NCBI GenBank assembly: GCA_014529385.2
Contig: CM043963.1
Location: 5,243,501-5,307,500 of the forward strand
From: Adiantum capillus-veneris
Lineage: Eukaryota; Streptophyta; Polypodiopsida; Polypodiales; Pteridaceae
Reading direction: 5' to 3'
DNA: 64,000 nucleotides
In this document: piece by piece, positions 36,200-47,569 of the stretch
How the letters are laid out: each line of letters starts with the position of its first letter
Numbering within the stretch: the first letter of the stretch is position 1
Position numbers and translations under genes: made by a program
Notes under the pieces: generated by a model
The model's input: only the letters and a program-made list of their open reading frames with translations
Databases searched by the model: none
Told to the model about the DNA's origin: nothing

Positions 36200-37739
36200 T
36201 GGAGAGGGGGAATGGGGAACACACACTTGACACACAAACAACTGCCCCTATATAGCTCAGGGTATTCACAACACCCTTGTCCTCTCGAAAAAGACCAACT
36301 CACACTAGCAAGGTTTTGCCTACACTTCGCCCAACGCGCACACACTCTGCACAATCCTCAGATAGCTACCACACCGATCTTTCCCGCTTCTCACACTTCC
36401 ACAATTCAACACCTCTCTCTCTTTCTCTCTCACACACACAAGGGGCTCGGGGGGGCGCACACACTCACACACACCGACACCGCACACCTTGGAGATGAGC
36501 AAAGAAGAAAGGGGGGAAGGGGGGGGAGAAGATGCCAAAACCAGTAGTGAAAGCTTCTTCTTCAAAAGAAAACACCATGTACAAACTTCATGAACCGTGC
36601 TCAAGGCTACGCCATGGCCATGGCTACTTCATACAAAGAGACGCACACCTCTTTCGTAGCTCAACTCCATCGGCACACACTTCAACGGCAAATCCACCGC
36701 TGTCTTCGCTCGCTTAGTGGCCCCTCCTCATGGAAGCCCTCGTTGGCTCCCTTTTCTGAAAGGCGTTTGCTCTTCTGAGATCTTTCACGGTGATTCGCCC
36801 TTCAACCCCGCTTCGATGGCTGATCACATGAACCTTTCCTTGTTTTTCCAAAAAGCAAAGCCAAACCCAAGCCAAAACCTCACAGCTCAAAAACGCTGCC
36901 TTCTTTCTCCACTTCACCTCCTAACCTCCAAAGAGAAAAAAGACTTTTTATTTTTAAGCAACAACGCCGGAGCCACTGCCTCTTTGAGGCTTCTTTTTTT
37001 TTCCTTTCTCTTACTTCTCCTCTGTTTTTTTGCTCTTGGCTTTGAGGGTCACTTTTTCCATTTTCAACTTACAATCAAAGACTTTAATCATCAAGCCTCC
37101 ATTTCGTATGCGATTGGTATCCCGACGTTCACAACTCTGATCAGCGAGCTGTAAACTCTGGTTGACTTCCCATATCGCATGCAACTTCTCAAAACTTTAG
37201 CGAGCTCAAAAGAACTCCTATCGGCGCGCTTACCAATGTGGCTCAGTGAGCACGTACCCGACCCCTGGCAAATATTCCGCAGGCCATAACTTGTTGCCCG
37301 TTTGAGCTCCGAATGGCGAACCGAAAAAACCGGCATGATTGACATCTTGAGCTTTACACGTGAACCCATTGATCCCATTTCTTTGCCACTTGTCTATACA
37401 TGCCCTGTCCGTCGCGACCTGCGAAGCCTTCCACCTTCGGACAATCATAACTTTCACACCAGGACTCTGTTTGGCGAGCCGTCTGGACAAGCTTCTAGAG
37501 CATCTTGAATAGAACATTTTGGGACACATTTTTCCGCATTATGAACACCTTGAATTTCTGTCATCATTATCTCACTTTGGAGGTCCTTGTGGCCTAAAAA
37601 ACCCCTTTAAGCACGCATTTTCGTTGCCACTGTCGTGTTGAGGTCTCATACACTGGCTTTAGCCCTCTACCATGCACTTGTTAGCACCCTTTGCACTGCA
37701 TAGCACACTGTATTGCACAGACCAACTTTGGCTGCACCA
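36200..37739 (-). repeat. 5' LTR of the outer non-autonomous element
   Basis: 1540 bp, matching 11912-13643 with a ~190-bp gap near 37117. Plus-strand ends TGGAGAGG and TGCACCA. Followed by TCGT and then the copia sequence (cgttctcgcc, encoding RSRHA) that continues unit B from 11911. Confidence 0.75.
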
Positions 37740-37743
37740 TCGT

Positions 37744-39579
37744 TTACGTTCTCGCCATGCCTGTTATGCTTCGGTTGTGTCTGGCTTATGTGATATAGAG
37801 GAAGCCCTATCTTTTGATGAAGCACTGAATTCAAAAAATTGGATGGCTACCATGCAATCAAAATATAATGCACTTATAGAAAATGACACATGGAATTTAT
37901 GTGGTATGCCTCTTGGAAAAAAGGCCATTGGTAATAAGTGGGTTTACAAGTTGAAATGCACGCTGGATGGTGAGGTTGATCGCCATAGGGCTCGACTTGT
38001 TGCAAAAGGCTATGCGCAGCAGAAAGGCATAGATTATGAAGAAAATTTTTCTCCCCCTTTTTGTAAGACTATTGTGGGGCGACCACGGTCGGCTGTCGCT
38101 ATCTGTCTTCGCACGGTCCGCACAGCAAACTGTGTCTGCCTTGTTTTTTCTACACAAAAGATACATCGCTATCTGTAGATCATGGGAGAGAAGCAGCGCG
38201 TTTCACGCACATGCAACCTGCTTTTGCCCTTTCCCAAAAAAAGCTCAGATACAAGTGAAAGGGCGGTGGTAATGCGTGTGTTAGTCAAATGTATTTTTGT
38301 TGGTTAAAGTGTTGAAAGAAAAGGTTATAGGTTGTACCATCCGCAAACAAAGCGTGTTTTGTTCTCACGTGATGATGTGTTTGTGGAAGATTCTGTTCAA
38401 CCTTTGCTGTCATGTACTAGAGATAGTAATGTAACTCACAGGACATTCATGACAATTTATTGCCTCTTTTTAGTGGTGGAATTTCAAATGTAAATTCAAA
38501 TGAGGCAAATGTACAGCCAATGGGGGTTTCTAAAAATGTTGCAGATCAGCCTATTATTGATGCAGGTGTACATGATGTACTTGATGAGGAAAGGCCTAAA
38601 AATGAGCAGGCTAGAGGTATGCCAAAATGGCTCGTTCACACTTTGTGTGACAGTAAATTGGATGCACCTTTGTCTAGTCCTACTCGTTCACGTTCTTGAC
38701 ATCCCTCTTATGCATTAGATTGTTATGCTTTGGTTGTGTCTAGCTTATGTGATATAGAGGAACCCGTGTCTTTTGATGAAGCACTAAATTCAAAAAATTG
38801 GATGGCTACCATGCAATCAGAATATAATGCAGTTATAGAAAATGACACATGGACTTTATGTGATTTGCCTCTTGGTAAAAAGGCCATTGGTACAGAGTGG
38901 GTTTACAAGTTGAAATGCAAGCTAGATGGTGAGGTTGATTGCCATAAGGCTCGACTTGTTGAAAAAGGTTATGCATAGCAGAAAGGCATAGATTATAAAG
39001 AAATTTTTTCTCCCACTTTTTAATTATGGGGCGAGCGCAGTCGGTTGTCGCTATCTATCTTCTTGTGGTGCACACAAAAAACTGTGCTTGCCTTCTTCTT
39101 GTTGCACAACGAGTACGTCATTGTCTACAGATCGTGGGAGAGAAGCAATGTGTCGCATGCACATGCAACCCGCTTTTTCCCTTTCCCCAAAAAAGCTCAG
39201 ATACAAGTGAAAGGGTGGTGGTAATGCGTGTGCTAGTCTCCACCCAACTGTGCTATCTTATAGCCTCTCCCTAGCGTACACACTGTCTAGCGGTGCCGCT
39301 GGCCTTCCCCGTAGGACCCATGTCCTTACAATCTTATGGTTTAGTGCGACAAGTGCAACGTAAAAAATTAGATCATAAGGAGGTCAAATGTATTTTTGTT
39401 GGTTATACTGTTAAGCAAAATTTATCGGTTGTACCATCCGCAAACAAAACATATTTTGATCTCACGTGATGTTGAGTTTGTGGAAAATTTTGTTAAGCCT
39501 TTGCTGTCATGTACTAGACATAGTAATGTAAGCTCACAGGACATTCATGACAGTTTATTGCCTCTTTTCAGTGGTGGAA
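37744..39579 (+). repeat. Tandem array of chimeric copia units with a shared non-copia block
   Basis: Order: copia linker and RT start (37744-38072; EEALSFDEALNSKNWMATMQ, then KARLV-type and GIDYEENFSP), block U1 (about 38073-38284), copia again from VKCIFVG to EIFSP (38284-39025), block U2 (39026-39235), block V (about 39215-39325), and copia from GLVRQ to FSGGM (39326-39579). U1 and U2 share TCGGYTGTCGCTATCT and AAGCTCAGATACAAGTGAAA. The repeat period is about 950 bp. Each copy has stops. No full copia domain set is present. Confidence 0.75.
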
Positions 39580-40541
39580 TGTGACCAATGATATCATGAT
39601 ACATTAGTGTATAATAGGTATAGCTCATTCTCGTTGTATGGGACACTAGAATATGTAGTATATGGATGATAGAAGGCATGACAAAATTAATTTGTTTTAA
39701 TAGCTCAATTTTTCTTTTTATGCATAATATTTTTGACACATATAATTATCACCTTTTTTTTTACAAGCATGACTTGTAAATCAATAGCATAGAAAGTGAG
39801 GAAATGTGTTTTCCTAATGGAGAGATATGTAATGGAAATCGATGCTTATTGCGGATGACAGGTGGAAAAGCACGATCAATTTATGGATGATGTATATGAT
39901 AGCATTTATGGAAATTTCATTATTAAAGTGATCTTTATGTGCAATGGTAAATTTATGTTTGGGTGGACAATTTGTAATCAATTTGAGCATTGAACAATCT
40001 ATAAATAAATATGTGCAAGATGACAATGCTCACTCTTGCATGTGGGGATATTGCACGTAGTGCCTTGTGTTCTTCTTCCTTCTCTCACCTCTCCTCTCTC
40101 CATCCCTCTCTAGAACGCTGGTCTAGGAGGTGCACTTGCACATGTTTTCATGCTCTCCCTCCATCTCTATCTCACATATCCTCTCTCCATGCCCTTGTAA
40201 CACTCTATGATTTCACTCTCTCCCTCCTTCTCTATTTCTCTTAAATTGTGCGCTCTCCTCGATTGTGTGTATGTAAGGTGTGAGATGTGTACTAGAGTTC
40301 TAGAGTATGAGCTACTAAAATCTCATTTCATGAATAAAAAAATTCATTCCATTTTGCACTACATCTGTCTTTTTTATGGTGAGACTTTGATGACTTAGCA
40401 ACTACTCAAGATCATGTTTATGATTGATCTTTGAACCTCATTTTCTTGAGTGATAATCTATCCAACACACACTCACTAGTGTGCATGATGTTTGCCTTTC
40501 ATCCACCCTAGCTATCTACTAGCACGATCCCATTCGTATCA
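39580..40541 (+). repeat. 5' LTR of a copia element (copia-2)
   Basis: 962 bp from TGTGACCAATG to CATTCGTATCA. The left edge is where the copia-array sequence (gtggtggaat) stops; the right edge lies two bases before a primer binding site. TC-rich stretch in the middle. No partner LTR is in the window. Confidence 0.65.
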
Positions 40542-40543
40542 AG

Positions 40544-40561
40544 TGGCATCAGAGCACCAAG
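40544..40561 (+). promoter_or_regulatory. Primer binding site of copia-2
   Basis: TGGCATCAGAGCACCAAG, one base from the common initiator-Met site TGGTATCAGAGC over its first 12 bases. It fixes the strand and the LTR end. Confidence 0.7.
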
Positions 40562-40852
40562 TTATGTTAGTATACATTTATGTGATTAGCATTCTCTAAT
40601 CTTTATTTGCATTAGCTTAATAATCCCAATCCCTAACCACCACTTGGGCAAGAGCATGCTCCACTACCCTTTGGTGATTAGGTGAAGGGGAACTCACATT
40701 AAGCATTGGATTGTGTGTGAAATTTCTCAATTAGTGTGCATTTTGTGCTCATTTTTTAGCCTACTTTGTGTTACATTCAAAGGCAAGTCATTGAGTTTTA
40801 CCAACAAGAATCCAAAGTAGAGGGCACTTTGTTTAGAGGAGCTTTACAAAAG

Positions 40853-40856
<4 letters not shown>

Positions 40857-40941
<85 letters not shown>
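40857..40941. repeat. (CT)n-(CA)n compound microsatellite in the copia-2 leader
   Basis: About 21 CT units followed by about 20 CA units. ORFs of Ser-Leu and Thr-His repeats are artefacts of it. The rest of 40562-41094 is noncoding leader. Confidence 0.95.
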
Positions 40942-40943
<2 letters not shown>

Positions 40944-41094
40944 TAAAACCCTAAATTTTTCAACCAAGCACAACAATTTTTTGCAGTGAATATCATTATC
41001 TATATTTATGGGGATGACATTTTAGTTGTGCTTGTGTAAAGAGGTAGACACTGACTAGGAGAGTCTCCTAAGCTAAGACCCCTTTATTAGTGCA

Positions 41095-41308
41095 ATGGAG
41101 GATAAGGGGATTAGAAAATTTAACGGGGAGGGCTTTCATACTTGGCAAAACAAGTTGAAAAGCTACTTAATAAAAAAGAAGTTGTAGGGAGTAGTCAAGC
41201 CAGCAATCACGGATTTGTCATCCATTGATGGAGTATTATTAATCATAATCAGTGCACTACATGACAAATATGTACACTTTATTGATGATTGTGAAACCTC
41301 ATCAACAG
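41095..41308 (+). pseudogene. Copia-type gag N-terminus (copia-2), truncated
   Basis: From ATG 41095: KFNGEGFHTWQNKLKSYLIK, then a TAG where copia Gags have Trp (KKL*GVV), then IISALHDKYVHFIDDCETSS. This is the N-terminal part of the copia Gag UBN2-type domain. It is cut at 41308 by a gypsy LTR after about 70 codons. Confidence 0.75.
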
Positions 41309-41680
41309 TGTTGAAAGGGGTATTTCTTAGTTTAGTCTGAATAATTCTCAGTTGGAATATTGCTTAGTCGGAATTCTGTTAGGTTTGAATGTTGCTTAGT
41401 CAGATATTGCTAAGTTGGATTGTTGTTGACTCACATATGTCATGCCAAGAACATCTGGTTTGACAGTTAGAAGTATCATTTGGTAGATGTATTCTGTGCG
41501 AGTTCTAAGATGGAAAGTAGAGTTATGGTGTTCCTTGTTTTTTTGATGTTTTAGCTTGGCACCTATTGGTTGTCTCTGAAGCTATCTGTTGTTTTGCTGA
41601 GTCTTATCAGGGAGTGAGTGTCTAATCTCTATTTGAGAGCATTTTTGAGAGAAATATTTATGTGTTGATGAACCCCAACA
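41309..41680 (+). repeat. 5' LTR of gypsy-3
   Basis: 372 bp with perfect TGTTG/CAACA ends. TGGTGATCCCGT at 41685-41696 is a plausible primer binding site just after it. The coding start follows about 100 bp later. No second copy is present. Confidence 0.55.
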
Positions 41681-41778
41681 CATTTGGTGATCCCGTTGTA
41701 ATTGTTTGTCTGTTGTGTTTGATTACCTTCTATGTCAGCAGTCAAGGTCGGTGTCTGTGTTTCATTCAGTGATGATGT

Positions 41779-42394
41779 ATGTCAAAGAGACCACGAAGGG
41801 TATCAAGAGTCTATTACACTAGGGCTCAAGCCCAAGCAGTGAACATTGATTCCTTTTAGTATGAACAAAGCACATATGAAGCAGATGTCTCTAAAGTGCA
41901 ACCAGGGAATCAAGTAGGGGAGAGTTTAGGAGCACTAAAACATTAGGAAGAGAATGGGGTCTCGGAGGGCCTCTTTATTTGGAAGTTTAAGGGACTCAAA
42001 GCTCTAGTATTAAGAAATAAATCAAAGGATAGATTTTGAATTCAAACAGGTGATACGGCTAATTTATTTGAATTCAAAATTTTCCCCCCAAAATGAAATT
42101 GAAAATCTAGCAAGCAAAACCATATCATGTAACATATCTATAGAAAGAGCTTGGCATGTAGATTATAGATCTATAATCTCTACTCCAATCGGAGATCATA
42201 TGTAGGAGTTCTGGAGGGCCAAGAAGAGTAAATTTTTCCACCCCCTTTTTGGGGAGAAAAATGCACCCTTTGACCTCTATTACACACCCACCATTCTTGC
42301 ACACATGGCTTGCCCTCATTTGTCAAAATTTTAAATCACCTTCATAATCTCATGGAAAATAAAGAGGCCCTTCTAGACCCCACCCTCTTCTTCA
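41779..42394 (+). pseudogene. Start of gypsy-3 gag and degraded sequence
   Basis: ATG 41779 opens MSKRPRRVSRVYYTRAQAQA, a basic Gag-like N-terminus, then a stop after about 25 codons. From about 42000 to 42394 there is no recognisable coding sequence. The region is interrupted at 42395 by copia-3; matching gag/protease sequence resumes after 47569. Confidence 0.45.
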
Positions 42395-42620
42395 TGTTGG
42401 AATTAGGGTTGCAGAGAAACACACACATCTTGGAGAAGACGAAGGAAGCTCAAGGCACACAATAGAGAGTGTATTACTTAGTGTGCAATGGAAAGATAGA
42501 TAGCCCTAGAGTGATGGGCGTATATACAATGCACAGGGAAAAAACATCCTAAAGAGGGAAAAAATGCCCCGGCGGTCCTAGTGTGTTCACACACATCACT
42601 ACCACATGTATATGGTAACA
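42395..42620 (-). repeat. 3' LTR of copia-3
   Basis: Plus strand TGTTGGAATTAGGG...ATGGTAACA. On the minus strand it starts TGTTACCATA and ends CCAACA. Nearly identical to 47343-47569 and to the plus-oriented LTR at 49417-49643. Confidence 0.9.
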
Positions 42621-42633
42621 AATCCCCCCCTGG
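42621..42633 (-). promoter_or_regulatory. Polypurine tract of copia-3
   Basis: On the minus strand CCAGGGGGGGATT directly precedes the 3' LTR. Confidence 0.75.
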
Positions 42634-42694
42634 AGTGATGCGGTGAACGAGAACTGGCAAATGAGTAAAGGGAAGTGCCATGCCCTGAAGACAG

Positions 42695-43284
42695 GATCAG
42701 TCCACAAAGGGGAGTAATCCCAAAGCTTTGCAGAAAGCTTCAATCTTCTCACGAGACAATGCCTTTGTGAAAAGATCTGCAAGGTTGTCCTGTGTTGGCA
42801 CATAAGAAAAGCTAATCTCTCTTGCTGAGAGCCTCTCCCTGACATAGTGCTAATGCACCTCAATGTACTTTGTGCGAGCATGAAAAACTCGGTTCCTCAC
42901 AACTGCCAATGTGGTCTGACTGTCAGTGTAGATAGTGTTGGCAGTGTCCTGTCCAACACCCAAATCAGCCATAAGGCGTCTGAGCCATACACACTCAACC
43001 GTAGCTATGAAGACTGCCCTGTACTTAGTCTCACAACTCGAAGTGGCCACAGTAGGTTGCTTCTTTCTCAACCATGATATACATGAACTGCCAAGCATGA
43101 AACAAAAACCACTTGTGGACACTCTCGTGTCAAAACAACCATCCCAATCTGGGTCCAAAAAAGCATGTAAGTTTGGCGGCAATGATCCCCCCTTGGGATA
43201 AAACAAGCCAAGATATAAAGTGTCACTACGGTAGTGGCAAATCCTCTTGACAGCCTGCCAATGCTTAGACCCTGAGCTATGCAT
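42695..43284 (-). pseudogene. Copia-3 RNase H
   Basis: 42850-43284 reads HWQAVKRICHYRSDTLYLGL, then SGFCFMLGSSCISWLRKKQP, TVATSSCETKYRA and IYTDSQTTLAVVRN: the copia RNase H with its D-E-D residues. A frameshift near 42850 precedes the C-terminal tail (DNLADLFTKALSREKIEAFC), which ends near 42695. Confidence 0.8.
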
Positions 43285-43311
43285 AAATTTGCTGACCTGT
43301 GAGACTCCAAA

Positions 43312-44547
43312 CTAAATATCCGGCCTCGTGTTGCATACATAAATGAGGCAGCCAACAGTAGTTTGGTAAAGAGTGACATCAGCAGGATCGCCAGCATCAT
43401 GTAGACTCAACTTCAAACCTGTTTCCATGGGAGTGGCAATAGGTTTGCAATCCTCAAGTCCAAACTTACATAGCAATGTCTCTATGTAACTTTTCTGACA
43501 CAAGGCAATACCACCATCACACTGCTTAAACTGTATACACAAGTAATGATGCATTAGCCCCAAATCTTTCATCTTGAAAGTAGCATTCAAATCAGCCTTA
43601 AATTCAGCAATATGTCTCTCATTTGGTCCAGTGATCAGCAAATCATCAACATAAAGAACCACAATGAGAAATACATCATCCTCACACTTTACATACAATG
43701 TGCTTTCTGTTGGACTGTTACGAAAGCCTCGTTTAACCAAATGAGTGTCAGCTTTCTCATACCAAGCACGAGGAGATTGCTTCAACCCATACAAAGCCTT
43801 CTTACATCTGCACACTTTGTCCTCTTGTCCTTTTATGACAAAATCGTGAGGCTGCGTTACATAAACTTCCTCAAATATGTCACCATTCAAGAAAGCAGTA
43901 ACAATGTCTAATTGATGTACATCCCAACCAAAATGAGCTGCCAATGCACATAGAAAACGCACAGTAGTCATACGACAAGTGGGCACAAAATTCTCTTCAT
44001 AATCTATGCCTTTTAGCTGTGCATAACCCTTTGCAACAAGTCGAGCCTTATGGCGATCGATCTCACCATCCGGCTTGCGTTTCAACTTGTAAACCCACTT
44101 CATACCAATGGCCTTTTTGCCAAGAGGCAAATCACATAAAGTCCATGTGTCATTCTCTATAAGTGCATCATATTCTGATTACATGGTAGCCATCCAATTT
44201 TCTGAATGCTGTGCTTCATCAAAAGACAGAGGCTCCTCAACATCATGTAAACTAGACACATTCAAAGCATAACAATCTGATGCATAAGATACATGGCGAG
44301 AGTGTGAACGAGTACGACTAGACAAAGGTGCATCCAATTTACTGTCACGCAAAGTGTGCACCAGCCATTTTGGCATACCTCTAGCCTGCTCATTTTCAGC
44401 CCTTTCCTCATCAAGTACATCATGTACATCTGCATCGGTAATAGGCTGATCTAAAACATTTTCAGAAACCCCCATAGGTTGTACATTTGCCTCATTTGAA
44501 CTTATATTCGTAATTTCCACCACTGAAAAGAGGCAACAAAGTGTCAT
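43312..44547 (-). pseudogene. Copia-3 linker and reverse transcriptase
   Basis: 44547-44179 is the integrase-RT linker (VHDVLDEERAENEQARGMPK), the segment amplified at 11 kb and 38 kb. After a stop, 44130-43312 is a 272-codon RT frame: GKKAIGMKWVYKLKRKPDGE, DVHQLDIVTAFLNGDIFEEV (first catalytic Asp region), KALYGLKQSPRAWYEK and LYVDDLLITGPNE (YVDD box). All conserved blocks of copia RT are visible. Confidence 0.9.
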
Positions 44548-45429
44548 AAATGTCCTGTGAGCTTACATTATTGTCTCTAGTACATGACAGCACGGGCTGA
44601 ACAGAATCTTCCACAAACACTACATCCCGTGAAACCATAATACGTTTTGTTTGCGAATGATACAACCTGTAACCTTTGCTTTCAGCACTATAACCAACAA
44701 AAATACATTTGAGAGCCTTATCATCCAATTTTTTGCACTGCACTTGTGGCACCAAGGCATATGCTAAACAGCCAAAAACACGCATGTGCTCAATAGAAGG
44801 TTTTCTATCATGCCATGCTTCATATGGAGTAATAGACTGCAAACCTTTTTTAGGACACCTATTAAGTACATAAGTGGCACACATGATGGCCTCAAGACAA
44901 AAAGAATACGGCAAAGCTTGACTTTTGACCATACATCGTGCCATTTCCGTCAGTGACCTATTTTCCTCTCAGCCACACCATTTTGTTGAGGTGTATAAGG
45001 CACTGTACATTGGTGTTTTATCCCAAGACTATCCAGAAATGCATTAAATTCATGAGACATATACTCCCCCCCTCGATCGGAACGGAGGGTGCCCATAGTA
45101 CATTTCGAGACATTTTCAGCCATAGCCAGAAATTGTTTAAAGCACATAAAAACTTCGGACTTCTCTTTAAGCGGAAATACCCATGCATGCCTGGAGTAAT
45201 CATCAATGAAAGTCACGAAGTACAGGTAATTGCCCAAGGACAGAGTTTGCATGGGCCCACAAACATCACTATGCACAAGCTGCAACCTGCATGTGGCCCG
45301 AACTGAACCATCCTTTGGAAACTTAGAACGCTGCATCTTACCCAAAATACAGCCTTCACAAACATGTTTGACAGGTGCTTCAAGAGGTGGCAAAGAAGCA
45401 ACCATATTAGATTTCTGCAAACGCAGCAA
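44492..45429 (-). pseudogene. Copia-3 integrase
   Basis: 45429-44950 begins in the GAG-pre-integrase zinc region (KHVCEGCILGKMQRSKF) and carries the catalytic core: LVHSDVCGPMQ (D), GTLRSDRGGEYMSHEF (D) and YTPQQNGVAERK (E). After a frameshift, 44944-44492 continues with VLNRCPKKGLQSITPYEAWH and FGCLAYALVPQ. The triad is intact in sequence. Confidence 0.85.
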
Positions 45430-45440
45430 ACTGGCAAAAT

Positions 45441-46139
45441 TCAGATGACCAAAACATGCATGCCAAAGTTTTGCATCTGAAATAGCCCTTGAATCTGCAA
45501 CAGCATTTGCAAAATTTTGTCCAATTTGTCATACAAAGTGAGCTTATACAGCCCACGACACAAAAGCCTAGATGCAACAATTTCATCACCAAAACTGAGA
45601 TGATGAATTGTACATCTGTCATCCACAAATTTGACTACAAGTCCAAGTCTAGCAAGTGTGGATACAGACAAGAGATTCTTCTTGATCCCAGGTACCTAAA
45701 GTGCATGAACAAGTGTGAAGGAACTGCCATTAGCAGTAATGAGTACAATCTTTCCAACTCCTTGAACTGGATAAGAGGCATTGCTGGCACAAGTGACTGA
45801 ATTCCCATGAGGGACAGACTCGAGAGAGGTAAACAATTCACGATGTGAGGTAATGTGCTTTGTAGCACCACTGTCGAAATACCACACATGTGAATCTGCA
45901 GCAACTGACAAGCATGCATCATGGACAACAGGATTGTAAGTGCACTCTGCGCTAAAATCCCATTCTGCATCAACATCAGCATCACAATCTCCTTTCACAG
46001 AAGACTCAACAATGGCTGCATTTGTAGTGGAACCAGCATTTGCAGTGGAACCACCCTCTTTCTTCTTAGCCTCTTTGGCCTTCAACTTAGGACACGACTT
46101 GATGAAGTCATCATTGGCTTTAGAATAATGGCAAGGCAT
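45441..46139 (-). pseudogene. Copia-3 zinc knuckle, protease and pre-integrase region
   Basis: 46139 starts MPCHYSKANDDFIKSC, a CCHC knuckle in which the second Cys is Ser and the His is Asp (copia-4 keeps CHYCKSNDHLIK). The protease has HVWYFDSGATKHITSHRELF, with the intact DSGA site. After a stop and shift near 45690 it continues with LARLGLVVKFVDD and the pre-integrase zinc region. Confidence 0.8.
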
Positions 46140-46980
46140 CTTCTTTTTGCCCCTATCACTAGGATTTTCAGATGATCTGTTGCCAGCAGAATCATTAGGA
46201 ACATAATTTGTGCCACTCGCAGCAGAACCATAAGAAGTGGCTGCATTGCTGTTACCATCCTTTCTTTGAGAAGCAATAAAAGCCAGTTCAACTGCACACG
46301 CTGTCTAGTCCTGTTTTTTCTGGAAAGTGACTCTTGCAACAGCAATGTGCATAATGCATCAAAATTGACAACTTCTGGATTTCCTTGGGTCATAAGTCTC
46401 CAAGTACTAGCAAAAGTCTGGTAATAATCTGGTAAGGCATCAAGAACAGTCTGCACAAGTGAACTGTCTAAAATGACTTCACCTGTAGAAATAAGCTGCT
46501 CATTGATATCCTTGACACTAGCAAGAAAAGTGTCCATATCATCTTCCTCATGCATAATCTTCGACTCCAGCTCTTTATGCAATAAAGCAATTTTAGCCTC
46601 ATTGCGGCTTCCATAAAGACCAGCCAATCCCAAGCTTGTTTTGCATATTTTGTTGAACGGATGTGAGGAACAATGGTGCACTTCACATACAACGCAATCA
46701 ATGCATGAGCCTACGCATCCTTAACATCCCAACGAGCTTGTTCTGTCGTAGGCAAAACAACTCTAACAGTTGCAATCCTTGCAGCAAGACCTGCAACATC
46801 CTCAACATCGCCTACATCCTCAGAACCAAGACGTACATCAATGCCCTGCACAATGTTCCAGACACCCTTTGACACAAGAACATGTTGCATCATATAAGCC
46901 CACATAGGGCAGTTGTCCCCATCCAACCTGTCCTTAGCAGCAAAGATCTTGAACACATCTGTGTTGTTGTTGTCAGCCAT
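46140..46980 (-). pseudogene. Copia-3 gag
   Basis: The start is the minus-strand ATG at 46980 (MADNNNTDVFKIFAAKDRLD). VLVSKGVWNIVQGIDVRLGS and the UBN2-type Gag core follow in three overlapping frames (46711-46980, 46468-46701, 46082-46681), with a stop at 46711 and two shifts. ESKIMHEEDDMDTFLASVKD is typical of the family. Confidence 0.8.
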
Positions 46981-47324
46981 GGTAAATGCTGCACCTGATG
47001 TGAAATCTGCCCGAAAATAGGAGAAATGGATCGGGAACAACCTGTGCTATATAGCACAAATCGTAGAAGACTATAAGACACCTGTTATGCAGAAAACGAC
47101 ACTTACAAAAATTCTATACAAAATGACGAAATAGCCTGTGCAGTACTACCTGGAGTGGAAACGCAGGCCGAAATGAGCTTAAATCAAAATTCTGAGCAGA
47201 CCTAGCTCTTTGAGCTGCCCCAAAGTATTTGTGGACCTGCGAACGCTTTCCAAAGCTCACTAAAATCTGGGAAAGTGAGCAGGCGTGTGCTGCAGCAGCT
47301 GGCGACTAAGCCCGGGAGGACGCG

Positions 47325-47340
47325 ACCTGCTCTGATACCA
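47325..47340 (-). promoter_or_regulatory. Primer binding site of copia-3
   Basis: On the minus strand TGGTATCAGAGCAGGT, two bases after the 5' LTR end; matches plant initiator-Met tRNA. Confidence 0.9.
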
Positions 47341-47342
47341 AT

Positions 47343-47569
47343 TGTTGGAATTAGGGTTGCAGAGAAACACACACAGCTTGGAGAAGACAAAGGAAGCTCA
47401 AGGCACACAATAGAGAGTGTGTTACTTAGTGTGCAATGGAAAGATAGCTAGCCCTAGAGTGATGGGCGTATATACAATGCACGGGGGAAAAAACCTCCTA
47501 AAGAGGGGAAAAATGCCCCGACGGTCCTAGTGTGTTCACACACATCACTTCCACATGTATATGGCAACA
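47343..47569 (-). repeat. 5' LTR of copia-3
   Basis: 227 bp, plus strand TGTTGGAATTAGGG...ATGGCAACA. Carries the TATA-like GTATATACAA on the minus strand near 47470. Confidence 0.9.

Larger units (their letters stand above)
11912..37739 (-). mobile_element. Gag-only non-autonomous LTR retrotransposon (outer element)
   Basis: Two same-orientation repeats (11912-13643; 36200-37739) start TGGAGAGGGG and end TGCACCA on the plus strand and flank the interior. On the minus strand this gives a 5' LTR at right, a candidate primer site, a gag-like ORF (36086-35436), acidic ORFs and a purine tract next to the left LTR. Removing the inner Tat-like element and one copy of its duplication leaves about 7.5 kb with no protease, RT or integrase. 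Flanking copia sequence is continuous across the insertion; the target duplication reads TCAT on the left and TCGT on the right. Confidence 0.7.
42395..47569 (-). mobile_element. Full-length Ty1/copia element (copia-3), decayed
   Basis: 5175 bp with two near-identical short LTRs (226 and 227 bp), a minus-strand primer binding site and polypurine tract, and the order gag, protease, integrase, RT, RNase H, which defines copia. Every domain is present but broken by stops or frameshifts. The flanks are CTTCA on the left and CCTAA on the right, so a clean target duplication is not seen. It is the parent family of the copia fragments at 11 kb and 38 kb and of copia-4. Confidence 0.9.
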
